Position numbers and translations under genes: made by a program. Under the pieces are notes generated by a model. That model did no database searches, was not told the DNA's origin, and saw nothing but the letters and a program-made list of their open reading frames with translations. From Candidatus Bathyarchaeota archaeon (GTDB taxonomy: Archaea; Thermoproteota; Bathyarchaeia; Bathyarchaeales; Bathyarchaeaceae), in contig JAOUKN010000012.1 of the NCBI GenBank assembly GCA_029882515.1, positions 1-35,991 on the forward strand: DNA of 35,991 nt, in the 5' to 3' direction. Of the stretch, positions 18,631-28,201 are shown piece after piece (within the stretch, counting starts at the first letter, position 1; every line of letters begins with the position of its first letter).

Positions 18631-18759
18631 TTGGAAAAAACAACGGTTGTCAGTTTGGATGTCACTGAAAATGGTTCAAAAAAATGCTTGATACGCGCGC
18701 ATGAACCTATTCGGGCTACTAAACTCATTGAACGAGGGCTTACAGAAAAGGTGACGTAA
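18631..18759 (+). CDS. possible small protein (42 aa)
   Basis: Open frame from TTG: (M)EKTTVVSLDVTENGSKKCLIRAHEPIRATKLIERGLTEKVT; no Shine-Dalgarno; overlaps 3' end of DP1. Confidence 0.25.
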   Translation: MEKTTVVSLDVTENGSKKCLIRAHEPIRATKLIERGLTEKVT

Positions 18760-20299
18760 AATCCAGTGATGTAACTTGTAGCGTTTGGAGGTTTACGACT
18801 GGTACAATTCCTGGAGTAGGTAGAAGACCCATACGCTTTTGATATTCTGTTTGTTGTTGCCACGCACCTGAATTTACAACTAGGACTCCGCGGTATACAC
18901 CATGGCTTTGCACATGCACATGCCCGGCTTGGAAGACATCTGGTATTCTTTCTATTACTAAGTAATCTTGTAGTTCAGGGGCTATGAGAGTTCTCTCTCC
19001 ATAAATGGGCGCTAAGTGTCTACCTTGCAAAAGCAAATTCATCGCCTTACCAGGGGTGTGAAAACTCATGTTTGGAGCAACTGCTATAACATCATCTAAA
19101 CTTCGCCCATGATACAGAAGAAGCTCCACTCCATGAAGACTCACAATGCTCGGATTTCCACACGAAAACACCTTTCTAGTTTTCAGTAAAGGTTCTATAT
19201 ACTCTTTCGGTATGGCAGGTTGGGGCAACGCCTTTCTAGAAGCGTCATGGTTTCCTGGAATAATTAGTAACTCTATGTAGTCAGGGATCTGCTCGATGAA
19301 ACTCGCCACTTCTTGATATTGCTTATAAATGTCTTTGATCGCCAGTTCTTCTATCTGTTTTGGATAAACACCTATCCCATCTACGAGATCTCCAGCAACA
19401 ATAACATATTTGACGTGACTTGCAACGTACTTCATTTTTTCGTTTCCTACTTTCCCGTTTAGCCAAAGCAGAAAACGCTTGAATGCCTCTTGCATGAACT
19501 TTTTGCTTCCGACATGGAGATCTGAAATGAGGGTTGCGTAAACCGGCATTGAGGCTCTCCGTGGCTTCCTTTTTGGAATATCGGGTAAAATGAAGTCCTC
19601 AGCGATGAGTAAATCGTTTTTTCCTTTGAAACCAATTACACATACGACTTGGTCAAGTAACAATATTTGTGCTTTTTCTACTAGACTTGGATTTTTCGTT
19701 GGCGATGCCAATACGGTGATGTTTGCGTCAAGATCTTCAACTTGTAGAAAAATCTTCTGTTTAGATTCGCGTTTCTCTGTGATCATTCCGATGATCTTGA
19801 CTTTTGAGTTGACAGGGGCTTTTCGTGCTTCTGAGATAGACATTGCATCCTTTGCATCCATTCTTTGTCTTAGAATCTTCCGTAACTTTCTGAAGCGATC
19901 TTGGAAATATTCTACGTATTCTTCAATAGCACCAGTTGCACAGATCTTGTCTGTTGGGTCATCAATTACTTTCATATCCGCGTCAATGTCTTTCGCATAA
20001 GCATGAAAAGCTTTTTTCGTCTCTATCATAGGTGGTGAAGATAGAGCTAATGGAGGTTCTTTCTCCTCAAGGAGAGTTTCTTTTGCCACCTCCTCCAAAA
20101 GGTCTTTGCTTACGAACAAGGGTTTTTCAGGGGTATTCTTCATTTTTTTGATGATTTCTTCTGTCAACTTGAGAATGTCTTCTGTTTGAGGTAGTGTATG
20201 CAAAAAACTGAAGGCGTCAGTGTCTAGTTGGTATCCTGCCGCTATGATGGAAGAGACCGCCTTTTGTAATAGCTCGTTCATGTCCGAGTATTTCTCCAC
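18740..20299 (-). CDS. polB: DNA polymerase II (PolD) small subunit DP1
   Basis: 519 aa; OB fold plus calcineurin-like phosphodiesterase motifs ISDLHVG, AGDLVDG, PGNHDASRKA, GHVHVQSHG. Confidence 0.95.
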   Translation of the reverse strand: MEKYSDMNELLQKAVSSIIAAGYQLDTDAFSFLHTLPQTEDILKLTEEIIKKMKNTPEKPLFVSKDLLEEVAKETLLEEKEPPLALSSPPMIETKKAFHAYAKDIDADMKVIDDPTDKICATGAIEEYVEYFQDRFRKLRKILRQRMDAKDAMSISEARKAPVNSKVKIIGMITEKRESKQKIFLQVEDLDANITVLASPTKNPSLVEKAQILLLDQVVCVIGFKGKNDLLIAEDFILPDIPKRKPRRASMPVYATLISDLHVGSKKFMQEAFKRFLLWLNGKVGNEKMKYVASHVKYVIVAGDLVDGIGVYPKQIEELAIKDIYKQYQEVASFIEQIPDYIELLIIPGNHDASRKALPQPAIPKEYIEPLLKTRKVFSCGNPSIVSLHGVELLLYHGRSLDDVIAVAPNMSFHTPGKAMNLLLQGRHLAPIYGERTLIAPELQDYLVIERIPDVFQAGHVHVQSHGVYRGVLVVNSGAWQQQTEYQKRMGLLPTPGIVPVVNLQTLQVTSLDFTSPFL

Positions 20300-20478
20300 T
20301 GCTCTCTACTGGAACGGCAATTTATCCTCTTTACTGTTTCCTACCAATTTGGTTTTTTGGGGATTCTTTAAATCTATACCTATGATGATATTTTCTTTTT
20401 ATTTCTGACATTGCCTGCCAATTTTGAATGATAGATTATTATTTTAGATGTGTTGATATTCCCTTTTGGGGTTTTGCT

Positions 20479-21465
20479 ATGGAACTTCGCAAAGTTCAGA
20501 AGACAAGTGGGGGAACTTTCTTTGTTTGTTTGCCGAAAGGTTGGGCTGAGCATAGTGGAATTAGTAAGGGATCGGTAGTTTCCGTCTCTGAGAGGGTTGA
20601 TGGACGATTGGTCATTGATGCCAAGTATGGAGTTGAGCGTGCCCTTGAAGTGGCGGTTGTTAAGCCTGGGCTCCTTCTTTACCGTGAGATTATGGGGAAG
20701 TATTTGTTGGGTTACGACGTGATTCGGGTTGAGGGGAAGGAGCGGATCAGTGTGGAGGATCGTGAGAGGGTTAAGGAGACTGTTAGGCGTTTGGTTGGTT
20801 TGGAGATTGTTGAGGAGGACTATATGCGGATCGTCATGCAGTGTTTGTTGGAGCCTTCTGCTTTTCTGCCCGAGAAGATTTTGAGGCGTGAGTATTCTAT
20901 TGCTGCGGGTATGCATAGAGATGCTGTGACTGCTCTTGTTGATGGCGACGTACATTTGGCTAAGAATGTTGTTGCGAGGGATGATGAGGTTAATCGTTTG
21001 TATTTTCTTTTGGTTCGGATTTTGCGTACTGTTATTCAGAATCCGGGTTTGAGTGAGAAGTTGGGGATTTTTCCTATTGATTGTTTGGATTATCGTTTGG
21101 TTGCGAGTTTGGTTGAGTCAATTGGTGATCAGTCGGTGATGGTTGCTCAGAAGGCCATGGGATTGGAAGGCGTGAAGTTGAAGAAGGATGTTTTGGGGGC
21201 TGTTGCGAAGTTGCACGGATTTGTGTTTGACGCTCATGAGCAGGCTGTGAGGGCTTTGTTTAGTAGAGACGTTGCTTTGGCTGAGTCTTTGAGGGTTGAT
21301 GGGCGTAAGAGGTTTGTTTCCATGTTCCAAGAAGCTGAGAACGTTGTGGGGTCTTTGGGTGGTGGTGAGGCGGCTCCCCATGTGTTGGCTGTTGTTTCTT
21401 TTCTTGGGCGGATTTTTGATGCAGGTGTTGATATTGCGGATTTGGTTATGCCAAAAACGAGTTGA
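20479..21465 (+). CDS. PhoU-domain protein with N-terminal AbrB/SpoVT-like domain
   Basis: MELRKVQKTSGGTFFVCLPKGWAEHSGISKGSVVSV, then PhoU-like helical repeats; start at ATG 20479. Confidence 0.85.
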   Translation: MELRKVQKTSGGTFFVCLPKGWAEHSGISKGSVVSVSERVDGRLVIDAKYGVERALEVAVVKPGLLLYREIMGKYLLGYDVIRVEGKERISVEDRERVKETVRRLVGLEIVEEDYMRIVMQCLLEPSAFLPEKILRREYSIAAGMHRDAVTALVDGDVHLAKNVVARDDEVNRLYFLLVRILRTVIQNPGLSEKLGIFPIDCLDYRLVASLVESIGDQSVMVAQKAMGLEGVKLKKDVLGAVAKLHGFVFDAHEQAVRALFSRDVALAESLRVDGRKRFVSMFQEAENVVGSLGGGEAAPHVLAVVSFLGRIFDAGVDIADLVMPKTS

Positions 21466-21531
21466 CCTTCTACATTTGATAGTGTCTGTCTCTAGGTCTC
21501 TCTATTGGAGAGGGGTGTGAGTTGTTGCCGC

Positions 21532-21543
21532 TTTTTTTTCCCT
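21532..21543 (+). terminator. oligo-T transcription terminator
   Basis: CTTTTTTTTCCC downstream of the PhoU-like gene. Confidence 0.4.
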
Positions 21544-21596
21544 TGTTAGGTAACAAAACGCTTTTAGACGTGAAGGGGCTTTGAAGGTTTGGGTGT

Positions 21597-21767
21597 GCCG
21601 GGGCTTGTAACCTGTCGTTGCCAAGACATGTGATGAACATTTGTCTCAATAAGGGGTGGCAGAGTGGTAATGCGCTGGTCTCGAGATCACTATTGTTGAT
21701 AGGGGCTTAGACGTGTCAACCAGTGGGTCTTCGGCCCTCATGGGTTCAAATCCCATCCCCGGCGCCA
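21597..21767 (+). tRNA. tRNA-Ser(CGA), CCA encoded, with two putative introns (21603-21655 and 21686-21717)
   Basis: Acceptor GCCGGGG/CCCCGGC, D arm GCA/TGC, anticodon stem CTGGT/ACCAG with loop CTCGAGA, long variable arm GGGTC-TTC-GGCCC, T arm ATGGG-TTCAAAT-CCCAT, discriminator G, CCA. Confidence 0.85.
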
Positions 21768-21851
21768 AAAGACTTGTGTTCATATTTCAGTGTACGTGAT
21801 GAAGAATTGTTATTTGCGAGATCGGTTGTATGATTTGGGGGGACAGAAAAG

Positions 21852-22712
21852 ATGAAAACTTCTTTACTGGAGATATTGGCGTGTCCGGTATGTCAAAACT
21901 CCTTACAATTTGAAGGAACCATGTCAACTGATCGCTTTGTCAAGGGAAATCTCCATTGTGTAGCAAGACACTTCTATCAAGTGAAAGACGAAATTCCCGT
22001 ACTAAAAGATCCGCAGATAAGCACGAACGGGTTCGTTTGGAAAGTGAAGTTTCCCAACATAGAAAAATATGATACGATGCGCAAACAGTACGCATCCTAT
22101 CTTTCTGAAGAGCAAAGGAAAGCAGACAAAGAGCTTATGCAGGCAGTAGTACAAAACGTTTCAAAGGAGGGCCTAATATTAGATGTTGCCTCCGGCATGG
22201 GTCGACTGCTCTCAGTTTTGTCCCAACACTTAGGAAAAAAGGTCAATCTACTGGGAACTGACATTGACGAGACCCCACTTCGAGGCGCCAAACTTAAACT
22301 GGCGCAACAGAGAAGCTATACCCAGACTTCTCTGAGTGTAATGGACGGCAAACACCTCGCCTTTAAGCCACAAAAAATTTGTTCCGTCACATCCTTCTTT
22401 GGGTTGGATAACATCCCTGAACCCAAGAAAGCCTTCCAAGAGGTATACCGGGTTCTACGGCCAGAAGGGCGATTAGTCTTGGCAACTCTTTGGCTCAAAG
22501 AAGGCTCAAAAAGCCTAGCCATGGCACAAAAACTGGATTATGGAGGAATCCCGACAAAAAATAGACTTACACGTATGCTTGAAACAACTGGATTTGAACT
22601 GGATTCCACTGAAATCTTCTATTCAGGGGAATGGCCTCATAACCCGATGGATCAGCTTCCGCTCGAAGGCGACTGGTTTGCGCACTCATTTGTACTTGCA
22701 CATAAAAAATAG
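21852..22712 (+). CDS. class I SAM methyltransferase with Trm112-like N-terminus
   Basis: LLEILACPVCQNSL...; LILDVASGMGRLL, DIDETPL, EVYRVLRPEGRLVLATLW. Confidence 0.88.
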   Translation: MKTSLLEILACPVCQNSLQFEGTMSTDRFVKGNLHCVARHFYQVKDEIPVLKDPQISTNGFVWKVKFPNIEKYDTMRKQYASYLSEEQRKADKELMQAVVQNVSKEGLILDVASGMGRLLSVLSQHLGKKVNLLGTDIDETPLRGAKLKLAQQRSYTQTSLSVMDGKHLAFKPQKICSVTSFFGLDNIPEPKKAFQEVYRVLRPEGRLVLATLWLKEGSKSLAMAQKLDYGGIPTKNRLTRMLETTGFELDSTEIFYSGEWPHNPMDQLPLEGDWFAHSFVLAHKK

Positions 22713-22785
22713 GCTCATCTTTCAACTTCTGGTTTAATTCTGATTTATATCTAGATTACGCGTCTTAAGGTTTATATAAATAAAA

Positions 22786-23364
22786 GTGACCGTTAGTCTT
22801 CCGGTGTCTGAAGTGCTTGAGGGTAAGAGAATTCGCTTGCGAAGCTTTGAACTCTCAGATCTCGACGAGATCATGAAGCACTGGAACAACATGGAACTCA
22901 GAAATCTCCTTGGAAGTGCAGACCGAGGTCCAGCGTGCCGCAATGAAGAAGAGGAATTCATCAGGCGGACATGGAAAGAGCGTCAAGAGAGGAAGGCATT
23001 CACATTTGCGATCGAAACTATCGTAGATAACAAGCTCGTAGGTGGAACCAGCATTTTTGATATTAACTGGACCAGCAGATCTGCTGCAACTGGGATAAGC
23101 ATATACAATCCAGATTATTGGGGGAAAGGTTACGGACAAGAATCCATGAACCTAATCCTTGGCTTTGCCTTTCAAATCCTAAACCTCAATAGAGTAGAAC
23201 TTGAAACCTTTGACTTCAACAAACGGGCACAGAAATGTTACCTGAAAGTCGGCTTCAAAGAAGTTGGAAGAAGAAGGAAAGCCTGTTTCATAGACGGTCA
23301 ATATCACGACGACATCATAATGGACATCCTAAAAGGAGAATGGCTCACAAAACCCAGAAAGTGA
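22786..23364 (+). CDS. GNAT-family N-acetyltransferase
   Basis: 192 aa; RLRSFELSDLDEI...ISIYNPDYWGKGYGQESMNLILGFAF...NKRAQKCYLKVGF. Confidence 0.92.
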   Translation: MTVSLPVSEVLEGKRIRLRSFELSDLDEIMKHWNNMELRNLLGSADRGPACRNEEEEFIRRTWKERQERKAFTFAIETIVDNKLVGGTSIFDINWTSRSAATGISIYNPDYWGKGYGQESMNLILGFAFQILNLNRVELETFDFNKRAQKCYLKVGFKEVGRRRKACFIDGQYHDDIIMDILKGEWLTKPRK

Positions 23365-23460
23365 AGACCCGGCAGATCCTTCTTTTTTGACAAATACGTC
23401 GCAAAATAAATAATTACCCATTTACATTGCGTGCGCACCTATTCCTTTTCAGTTGCGGTA

Positions 23461-24048
23461 TCAGCAGTTGAGTTCCTTTTCCTTGGTTCTGGGTTTAGCT
23501 ATCACTTCTCTCACTTCGAGGTCAAAAAAGCGGGACGCACTTGCAGACTTTATCACCAAAGCAGTGTCCGCTCCACGTCCAGTCCCACCTATTGCTATAA
23601 CCTCCCTACCATCAGGAATCAGCCCAGCATCAACTGCCATAATAGCAATTTCAATACAAACTTTGGTGCCTTCCCCAAAAAGCCTCAAGGTATGAGCAAC
23701 GAGTTCCAAGGGCATAATCGTCTCAAACTTCTTACGTATAGCCCTTTCAACTCCACTTAGAGCATGAGTTGCCGTGAAGATTTTGGCGCCATTTTCGAGG
23801 ATTTCTTTGCGATTTTCTTCCAGTAACTCATGCATGCTTGGTTGTCGAAAGCCGACGTGGTGCGTAACGACAACAACGTTGAAGTCTTTGAAAATTCTTG
23901 CAGCTTTGACTCCAGTTTCACCGGTCGTAGAGGCAACTACAATATCCTTTGTTCCCTTAATTTCCGCATACTTCTTAACCAGTTTCAGCACGGTTTCGGT
24001 GTTTTCCTTTCCTGATCTCTCAAAATACATAGTCTTACCTTCCATCAA
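23461..24048 (-). CDS. pyruvate kinase C-terminal-domain-like protein (COG1751 type)
   Basis: 195 aa; TGETGVKAARIFKDFNVVVVTHHVGFRQP, VIAIGGTGRGADTALVIKSASA. Confidence 0.8.
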   Translation of the reverse strand: MMEGKTMYFERSGKENTETVLKLVKKYAEIKGTKDIVVASTTGETGVKAARIFKDFNVVVVTHHVGFRQPSMHELLEENRKEILENGAKIFTATHALSGVERAIRKKFETIMPLELVAHTLRLFGEGTKVCIEIAIMAVDAGLIPDGREVIAIGGTGRGADTALVIKSASASRFFDLEVREVIAKPRTKEKELNC

Positions 24049-24608
24049 ATCTGTTTCAACTCCTTCTCCTTTTTAATAGATGTCTTTTTTAGTGGTTTGC
24101 GTTTGAGTTTGGTTCCACAGATCTTACACTTCTTAAATTTATAGTCTGCAGGATATTTCCGGTAACATGCCGGACAGTAACGAATCCAATGTAAACGGAA
24201 TCTTATACCAAAGGTCATGAGCGGAGAAAATTCCACACCTATTTGATTCGCAACGTTCTGAATTGAATAATCATCTGTGACAATCAAGGGAGTTTCACCC
24301 CTATTCTTGACTTCGAGGGCCAAAGCCAAAACCTGTAAATCCGCTTCCGAAAGGAAGGAAATATCCCCGACCGTCTTGGATGCTTCCCTGACTTTCTGGA
24401 TGAAGTCGGCGGTTGGCTCAGTGATGCGTAATTTCTTGTTTTCAACAGCTGCATTAAATCGTGTCCAAGAGAGAGAGTCTGAAAATAGCTCTTTCTCCAC
24501 CATTGGAACTGAATACTGTTCATTTTGAATTGAGAAAGGATCAAATCCCGCAATAAACGCTGATGTGTCTAGAATGACTACTTTTTCTATTTCACTCAAT
24601 TCTTTCAT
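24045..24608 (-). CDS. nob1: Nob1-like rRNA endonuclease (PIN domain + zinc ribbon)
   Basis: VVILDTSAFIAGFDP, LIVTDDYSIQNVA, CPACYRKYPADYKFKKCKICGTKL. Confidence 0.88.
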   Translation of the reverse strand: MKELSEIEKVVILDTSAFIAGFDPFSIQNEQYSVPMVEKELFSDSLSWTRFNAAVENKKLRITEPTADFIQKVREASKTVGDISFLSEADLQVLALALEVKNRGETPLIVTDDYSIQNVANQIGVEFSPLMTFGIRFRLHWIRYCPACYRKYPADYKFKKCKICGTKLKRKPLKKTSIKKEKELKQI

Positions 24609-25449
24609 CCTTTGGGAAGAGGCGTCTTCCTTTTAGACGGTGATAAAAATCTTTTTTAAATCGAATGAATGATGTTTCATGCTCTGATTTTGTGATTGTT
24701 ATCCGGTTTCTTTTAGGTTCGATTTTTTTCTGAAGATGACCATCCAAGACTAGTATGGCCTTTTTTGGCCTTAGAAGTTCTACCTTGATTCTTGATTTTG
24801 TGGGAAAGACAATTGGATAAAACACTGTTAATGGGCAGATTGGTGTTAGAACGAAGGCATCTAATTCTGGATCTAGAACTGGTCCTCCTCCAGATAGGGA
24901 ATATCCCGTCGAACCCACTTGAGATGCGATTACTATTCCATCCGCGCGACACTCAGCAACCATTACGTCATCTTTCCATATTTTTGCGTACAGGATTTTA
25001 GCAGGAGCAGGTGATGTGATGAAAACTTCGTTTAGCGCATCGGGTAGTCTAGTGTCACCAACAACGGATGCAAGTTTCATGTGATGTTCCACACTGAACT
25101 TTCCTTCTAAGCATTTATCCACAGCATCTATTCCTTCTTTTGGCGACACTTCTGTAAGGAAGCCTCGCACGCCCATGTTTATGGCGAGGATTGGCGGTTC
25201 AGGTTTGGGGAGGGCAAGGCAGGTTCGCAGTATGGTGCCATCGCCACCTATTGTGATGATAAGATCGGGCTTCATTCCTTCCAGCGGCAATGCGGCGGTA
25301 GTTCTATTGAGGTGTTTTGCTAATTGCGGTTCAAGGAAGAACGTGATTTCTTTCGTTTCTAAATGATCTATTAGTCTCTTAGCCAATTCCAGTGCTTGTT
25401 TGTGGTCTGTTCGTGAAACAACTCCAATAACATTGAACAGCCTTGGCAT
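24592..25449 (-). CDS. nadK: NAD+ kinase
   Basis: LIITIGGDGTILRT, GVRGFLTEV, GSTGYSLSGGGPVLDP. Confidence 0.95.
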   Translation of the reverse strand: MPRLFNVIGVVSRTDHKQALELAKRLIDHLETKEITFFLEPQLAKHLNRTTAALPLEGMKPDLIITIGGDGTILRTCLALPKPEPPILAINMGVRGFLTEVSPKEGIDAVDKCLEGKFSVEHHMKLASVVGDTRLPDALNEVFITSPAPAKILYAKIWKDDVMVAECRADGIVIASQVGSTGYSLSGGGPVLDPELDAFVLTPICPLTVFYPIVFPTKSRIKVELLRPKKAILVLDGHLQKKIEPKRNRITITKSEHETSFIRFKKDFYHRLKGRRLFPKDERIE

Positions 25450-25529
25450 CCTCCTACTTCTCCGAATGTATCATAAGCGATAAGTTATTAAAGATAAACT
25501 CTTTGTAGAAAATGCCATAAACGAGGCAC

Positions 25530-25931
25530 ATGAAAATGAGTAAGCCCGCAGAAATCGGAGCCCTTAAAGTTGGCAGTTACGTAATTGTTGACAATGAACC
25601 TTGCCGAATTGTCAGCTATACAAAATCGAAGCCGGGGAAACACGGCTCTGCAAAAGCCAGAATTGTCGCCATAGGAGTCTTCGATGAGATCAAAAGGAGT
25701 TTTGTCAAACCAGTTAGTGCTCAGGTAGAGGTGCCGATGATTGAGAAACGAGCCGGCCAAGTTATATCATTGTTACCTGCGTCTGTCCAAGTTATGGACT
25801 TGGAAACGTATGAAGTATTTGAAGCACCTTTACCCGAGGATGAAGGGTTGAAATCGAAGCTTATTTCTGGCATTGAAGTTGAATATTGGCGAATTTTGGG
25901 CATAACAAAAATAATGCGGACGAAAGGTTGA
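25530..25931 (+). CDS. eif5a: translation initiation factor aIF5A
   Basis: 133 aa; VDNEPCRIVSYTKSKPGKHGSAKARIVAIGVFD including the hypusinated Lys loop. Confidence 0.96.
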   Translation: MKMSKPAEIGALKVGSYVIVDNEPCRIVSYTKSKPGKHGSAKARIVAIGVFDEIKRSFVKPVSAQVEVPMIEKRAGQVISLLPASVQVMDLETYEVFEAPLPEDEGLKSKLISGIEVEYWRILGITKIMRTKG

Positions 25932-26003
25932 GAACCTTCTCACTGTTCTATGGAACTACTCAGGTTTTAAGTGTCCAAAAATAATGGTTGAAAGGTGCAA
26001 AGT

Positions 26004-26933
26004 ATGACGCATGTTAAACAAATGCAGTTACGACCGAGAATGAGCGTAAGTGAACTAACAGCTGAAATGAAGGCGGCAGGGGTCCTTGGTGCAGGAAAAA
26101 TCGGAGAAGCCGCCAAATTGACGGCGGAAATGTTCAGCGACCCAGACTACACAGTCTTTTTAACCATTGCCGGCGCCTTAGTTCCAGCTGGTTTAAGAAA
26201 AATCATACGCGACCTAATCGACCAAGCATATGTGAATGTACTTGTTACCACCGGAGCCAACATGGTTCATGATATGGTAGAAGCATTAGGTTACAAACAT
26301 GTTAGAGGGTCTTTTTTTGCTGAAGATAAAAAACTCAAAGACGAAAACATTGGCAGAATCGGTGATATCTACATCCAACAAGAAGCCTTCACACATCTGG
26401 AAAAATGGCTATTCCCAATCTTAGAAGCTATACCAGAAGAAAAAAGGGAACACATGTCCGTAGCAGAACTTCTACGTCAAGTCGGGACACAAATCAAAGA
26501 TGAGAACTCAATCCTCGCCACTGCAGCAAAAAAGAGGGTTCCTATTATATGTCCAGCCTTTATCGACTCTATAGCGGGTTTCCATCTGTGGATTTTTGGG
26601 CAAGACAAAAAACTTGTTATTGATCCGCTTCTTGATGTGAATCGGTTGATGGATGTAGTGTATGACGCAAAGAAGGTGGGCATGATCATTCTTGGTGGTG
26701 GCTTACCCAAACATTTCGCACTTTTCGCAAATACATTCCGAGAAGGAGTAGATTCTGCTGTTCAAATCACGATGGATCGACCTGAACCAGGAGGTTTAAG
26801 CGGTGCACCTTTGGAAGAGGCGATTAGTTGGGGGAAGATCAAACCCGAAGGGAAAGGAATAACGGTGATCTGTGACGCAACTATAGCTTTTCCTTTAATA
26901 GTCGTATCAGCTCTCGAAAATTTGGACAAATAG
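26004..26933 (+). CDS. dys: deoxyhypusine synthase
   Basis: TTGANMVHDMVEALG, VPIICPAFIDSIAGF, GGGLPKHFALFANTFREGVDSAVQITMDRPEPGGLSGA. Confidence 0.95.
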   Translation: MTHVKQMQLRPRMSVSELTAEMKAAGVLGAGKIGEAAKLTAEMFSDPDYTVFLTIAGALVPAGLRKIIRDLIDQAYVNVLVTTGANMVHDMVEALGYKHVRGSFFAEDKKLKDENIGRIGDIYIQQEAFTHLEKWLFPILEAIPEEKREHMSVAELLRQVGTQIKDENSILATAAKKRVPIICPAFIDSIAGFHLWIFGQDKKLVIDPLLDVNRLMDVVYDAKKVGMIILGGGLPKHFALFANTFREGVDSAVQITMDRPEPGGLSGAPLEEAISWGKIKPEGKGITVICDATIAFPLIVVSALENLDK

Positions 26934-26994
26934 ATTAGAATAAGGAGAGTTTCTAAGGAAGACTTTCGTGAACGCTAGGCGCCTGACTCTCTAA

Positions 26995-27444
26995 TTACTC
27001 GACCCTGATTCTATAATCCTTCCTCCTCGGTAGATGAACTTCTAGGATACCTCGTTTAAACTGAGTCTTCATTTGTTTAATGTTCACTGGCATTGGGATA
27101 CGGGTTTGGCAACGGAAAGCAGAAAACTCACCTTGACGATGTGTGATGCCGAAATCCTCGAAGTGTACCTTTCTTTTCATTTTAGCTGTGATTTCGATTA
27201 AGTCTTCCCCTACTGCTTCCACTTTGATATTTTGAGGGTCAATATTTGGAAGGTCGGCAGTGACAATAACTTCATCCGTTGAGACAAAGACGCTGCAGAG
27301 CGGTTCAAGGCAACACGACTGGAGGTCCCAACTTGGGCGTTCTACCAAAGCGGACTCGATTAGTTCATCAGCAAATGCTTCGAGTTCTTCCACATGTTCA
27401 CGTATTATTTCGAAGATTGAACGCCTTTTTCTTCTTGTAGACAT
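26995..27444 (-). CDS. hsp20: small heat-shock protein (Hsp20/alpha-crystallin)
   Basis: Alpha-crystallin-like domain DEVIVTADLPNIDPQNIKVE... RIPMPVNIKQMKTQFKRGILEVHLPR; start MSTRRKRR at 27444. Confidence 0.88.
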   Translation of the reverse strand: MSTRRKRRSIFEIIREHVEELEAFADELIESALVERPSWDLQSCCLEPLCSVFVSTDEVIVTADLPNIDPQNIKVEAVGEDLIEITAKMKRKVHFEDFGITHRQGEFSAFRCQTRIPMPVNIKQMKTQFKRGILEVHLPRRKDYRIRVE

Positions 27445-27457
27445 GTACCTCTGCCTC

Positions 27458-28201
27458 CTACATAACGTAAGGAAGGTCATATTCCTGTGACTTCTTCATT
27501 TGGGTTAGTTCTCGTTGGGTGCGCTTCATGATGTCTCTTGCCCTTAACCGAATTTCCTCACCTTTATCAAGCAGATCGGAGACATCTACTTTTATGTCCG
27601 CAATTTTGGTAACCTCTCTGATCACCGCAGCTGCTGCCTCAGGATCAGGGTAATTGTAGAACGATTGAGCCAGAAGGGCTATGGCGGGGATATTTTTTTC
27701 CGCACAAAAACGCATGGTTAACGCTTGTGGACCAACCATGTAACCTTGTTCTAGGATGTTTAATTTCTTCTTGTGGAGAAAGTCCACGAGGTCTTTGTTG
27801 GATGCTGCCCCAAAAACTTTCGGTTCTTTGATGTCCTGTCGATTCTGAACAGGCATTCCCCCCATGGAGATCACCATTCTAACCTTTTTTGATCGCCCCC
27901 AGTCGACAAGTGTCCGCATAACTGGATAGAGAGCAGCTTCAGAAACGGGCATCTCGGAGATTGTTGCGATCAAGTTTTTGCCTCCGTATATACGGAGAGG
28001 GGCATGAGGGAGCCCGTTGTGCAACACAACGACAGGTGGAAGAAGGTCTGAGTCTACGTATGCTATTTCAGGAAAATCGAGTTCTGATATAATGTAGGAA
28101 GTTGCGATGAGACCAACAAGTCCTACATCTGGAAGTCCATAAAGCATAATCGCATCAGAAGGTATCGCCTTCTTTTCAACTACTTTAACAACTGCAGACA
28201 A
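27458..28201 (-). CDS. PAC2-family proteasome assembly chaperone-like protein (COG2047 type)
   Basis: GLPDVGLVGLIATSYIISEL, VISMGGMPVQNR, VGPQALTMRFCAEKNIPAIALLAQSF. Confidence 0.88.
   Translation of the reverse strand: MSAVVKVVEKKAIPSDAIMLYGLPDVGLVGLIATSYIISELDFPEIAYVDSDLLPPVVVLHNGLPHAPLRIYGGKNLIATISEMPVSEAALYPVMRTLVDWGRSKKVRMVISMGGMPVQNRQDIKEPKVFGAASNKDLVDFLHKKKLNILEQGYMVGPQALTMRFCAEKNIPAIALLAQSFYNYPDPEAAAAVIREVTKIADIKVDVSDLLDKGEEIRLRARDIMKRTQRELTQMKKSQEYDLPYVM

Noticed and set aside
18627-18863. 78-aa minus-strand ORF overlapping the DP1 C-terminus
   Set aside because: Alternative frame within strongly supported polB; Ser/Arg-rich low-quality translation.
21604-21656. C-box-like GTGATGA inside the putative acceptor-stem intron (possible C/D box guide RNA, as in haloarchaeal tRNA-Trp intron)
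   Set aside because: No downstream CTGA D box within the intron; a 7-mer match alone is not enough.
27458-27475. HbYX proteasome-docking motif at the PAC2-like C-terminus (…YDLPYVM)
   Set aside because: Tyr is third from the end, not penultimate; does not fit HbYX.
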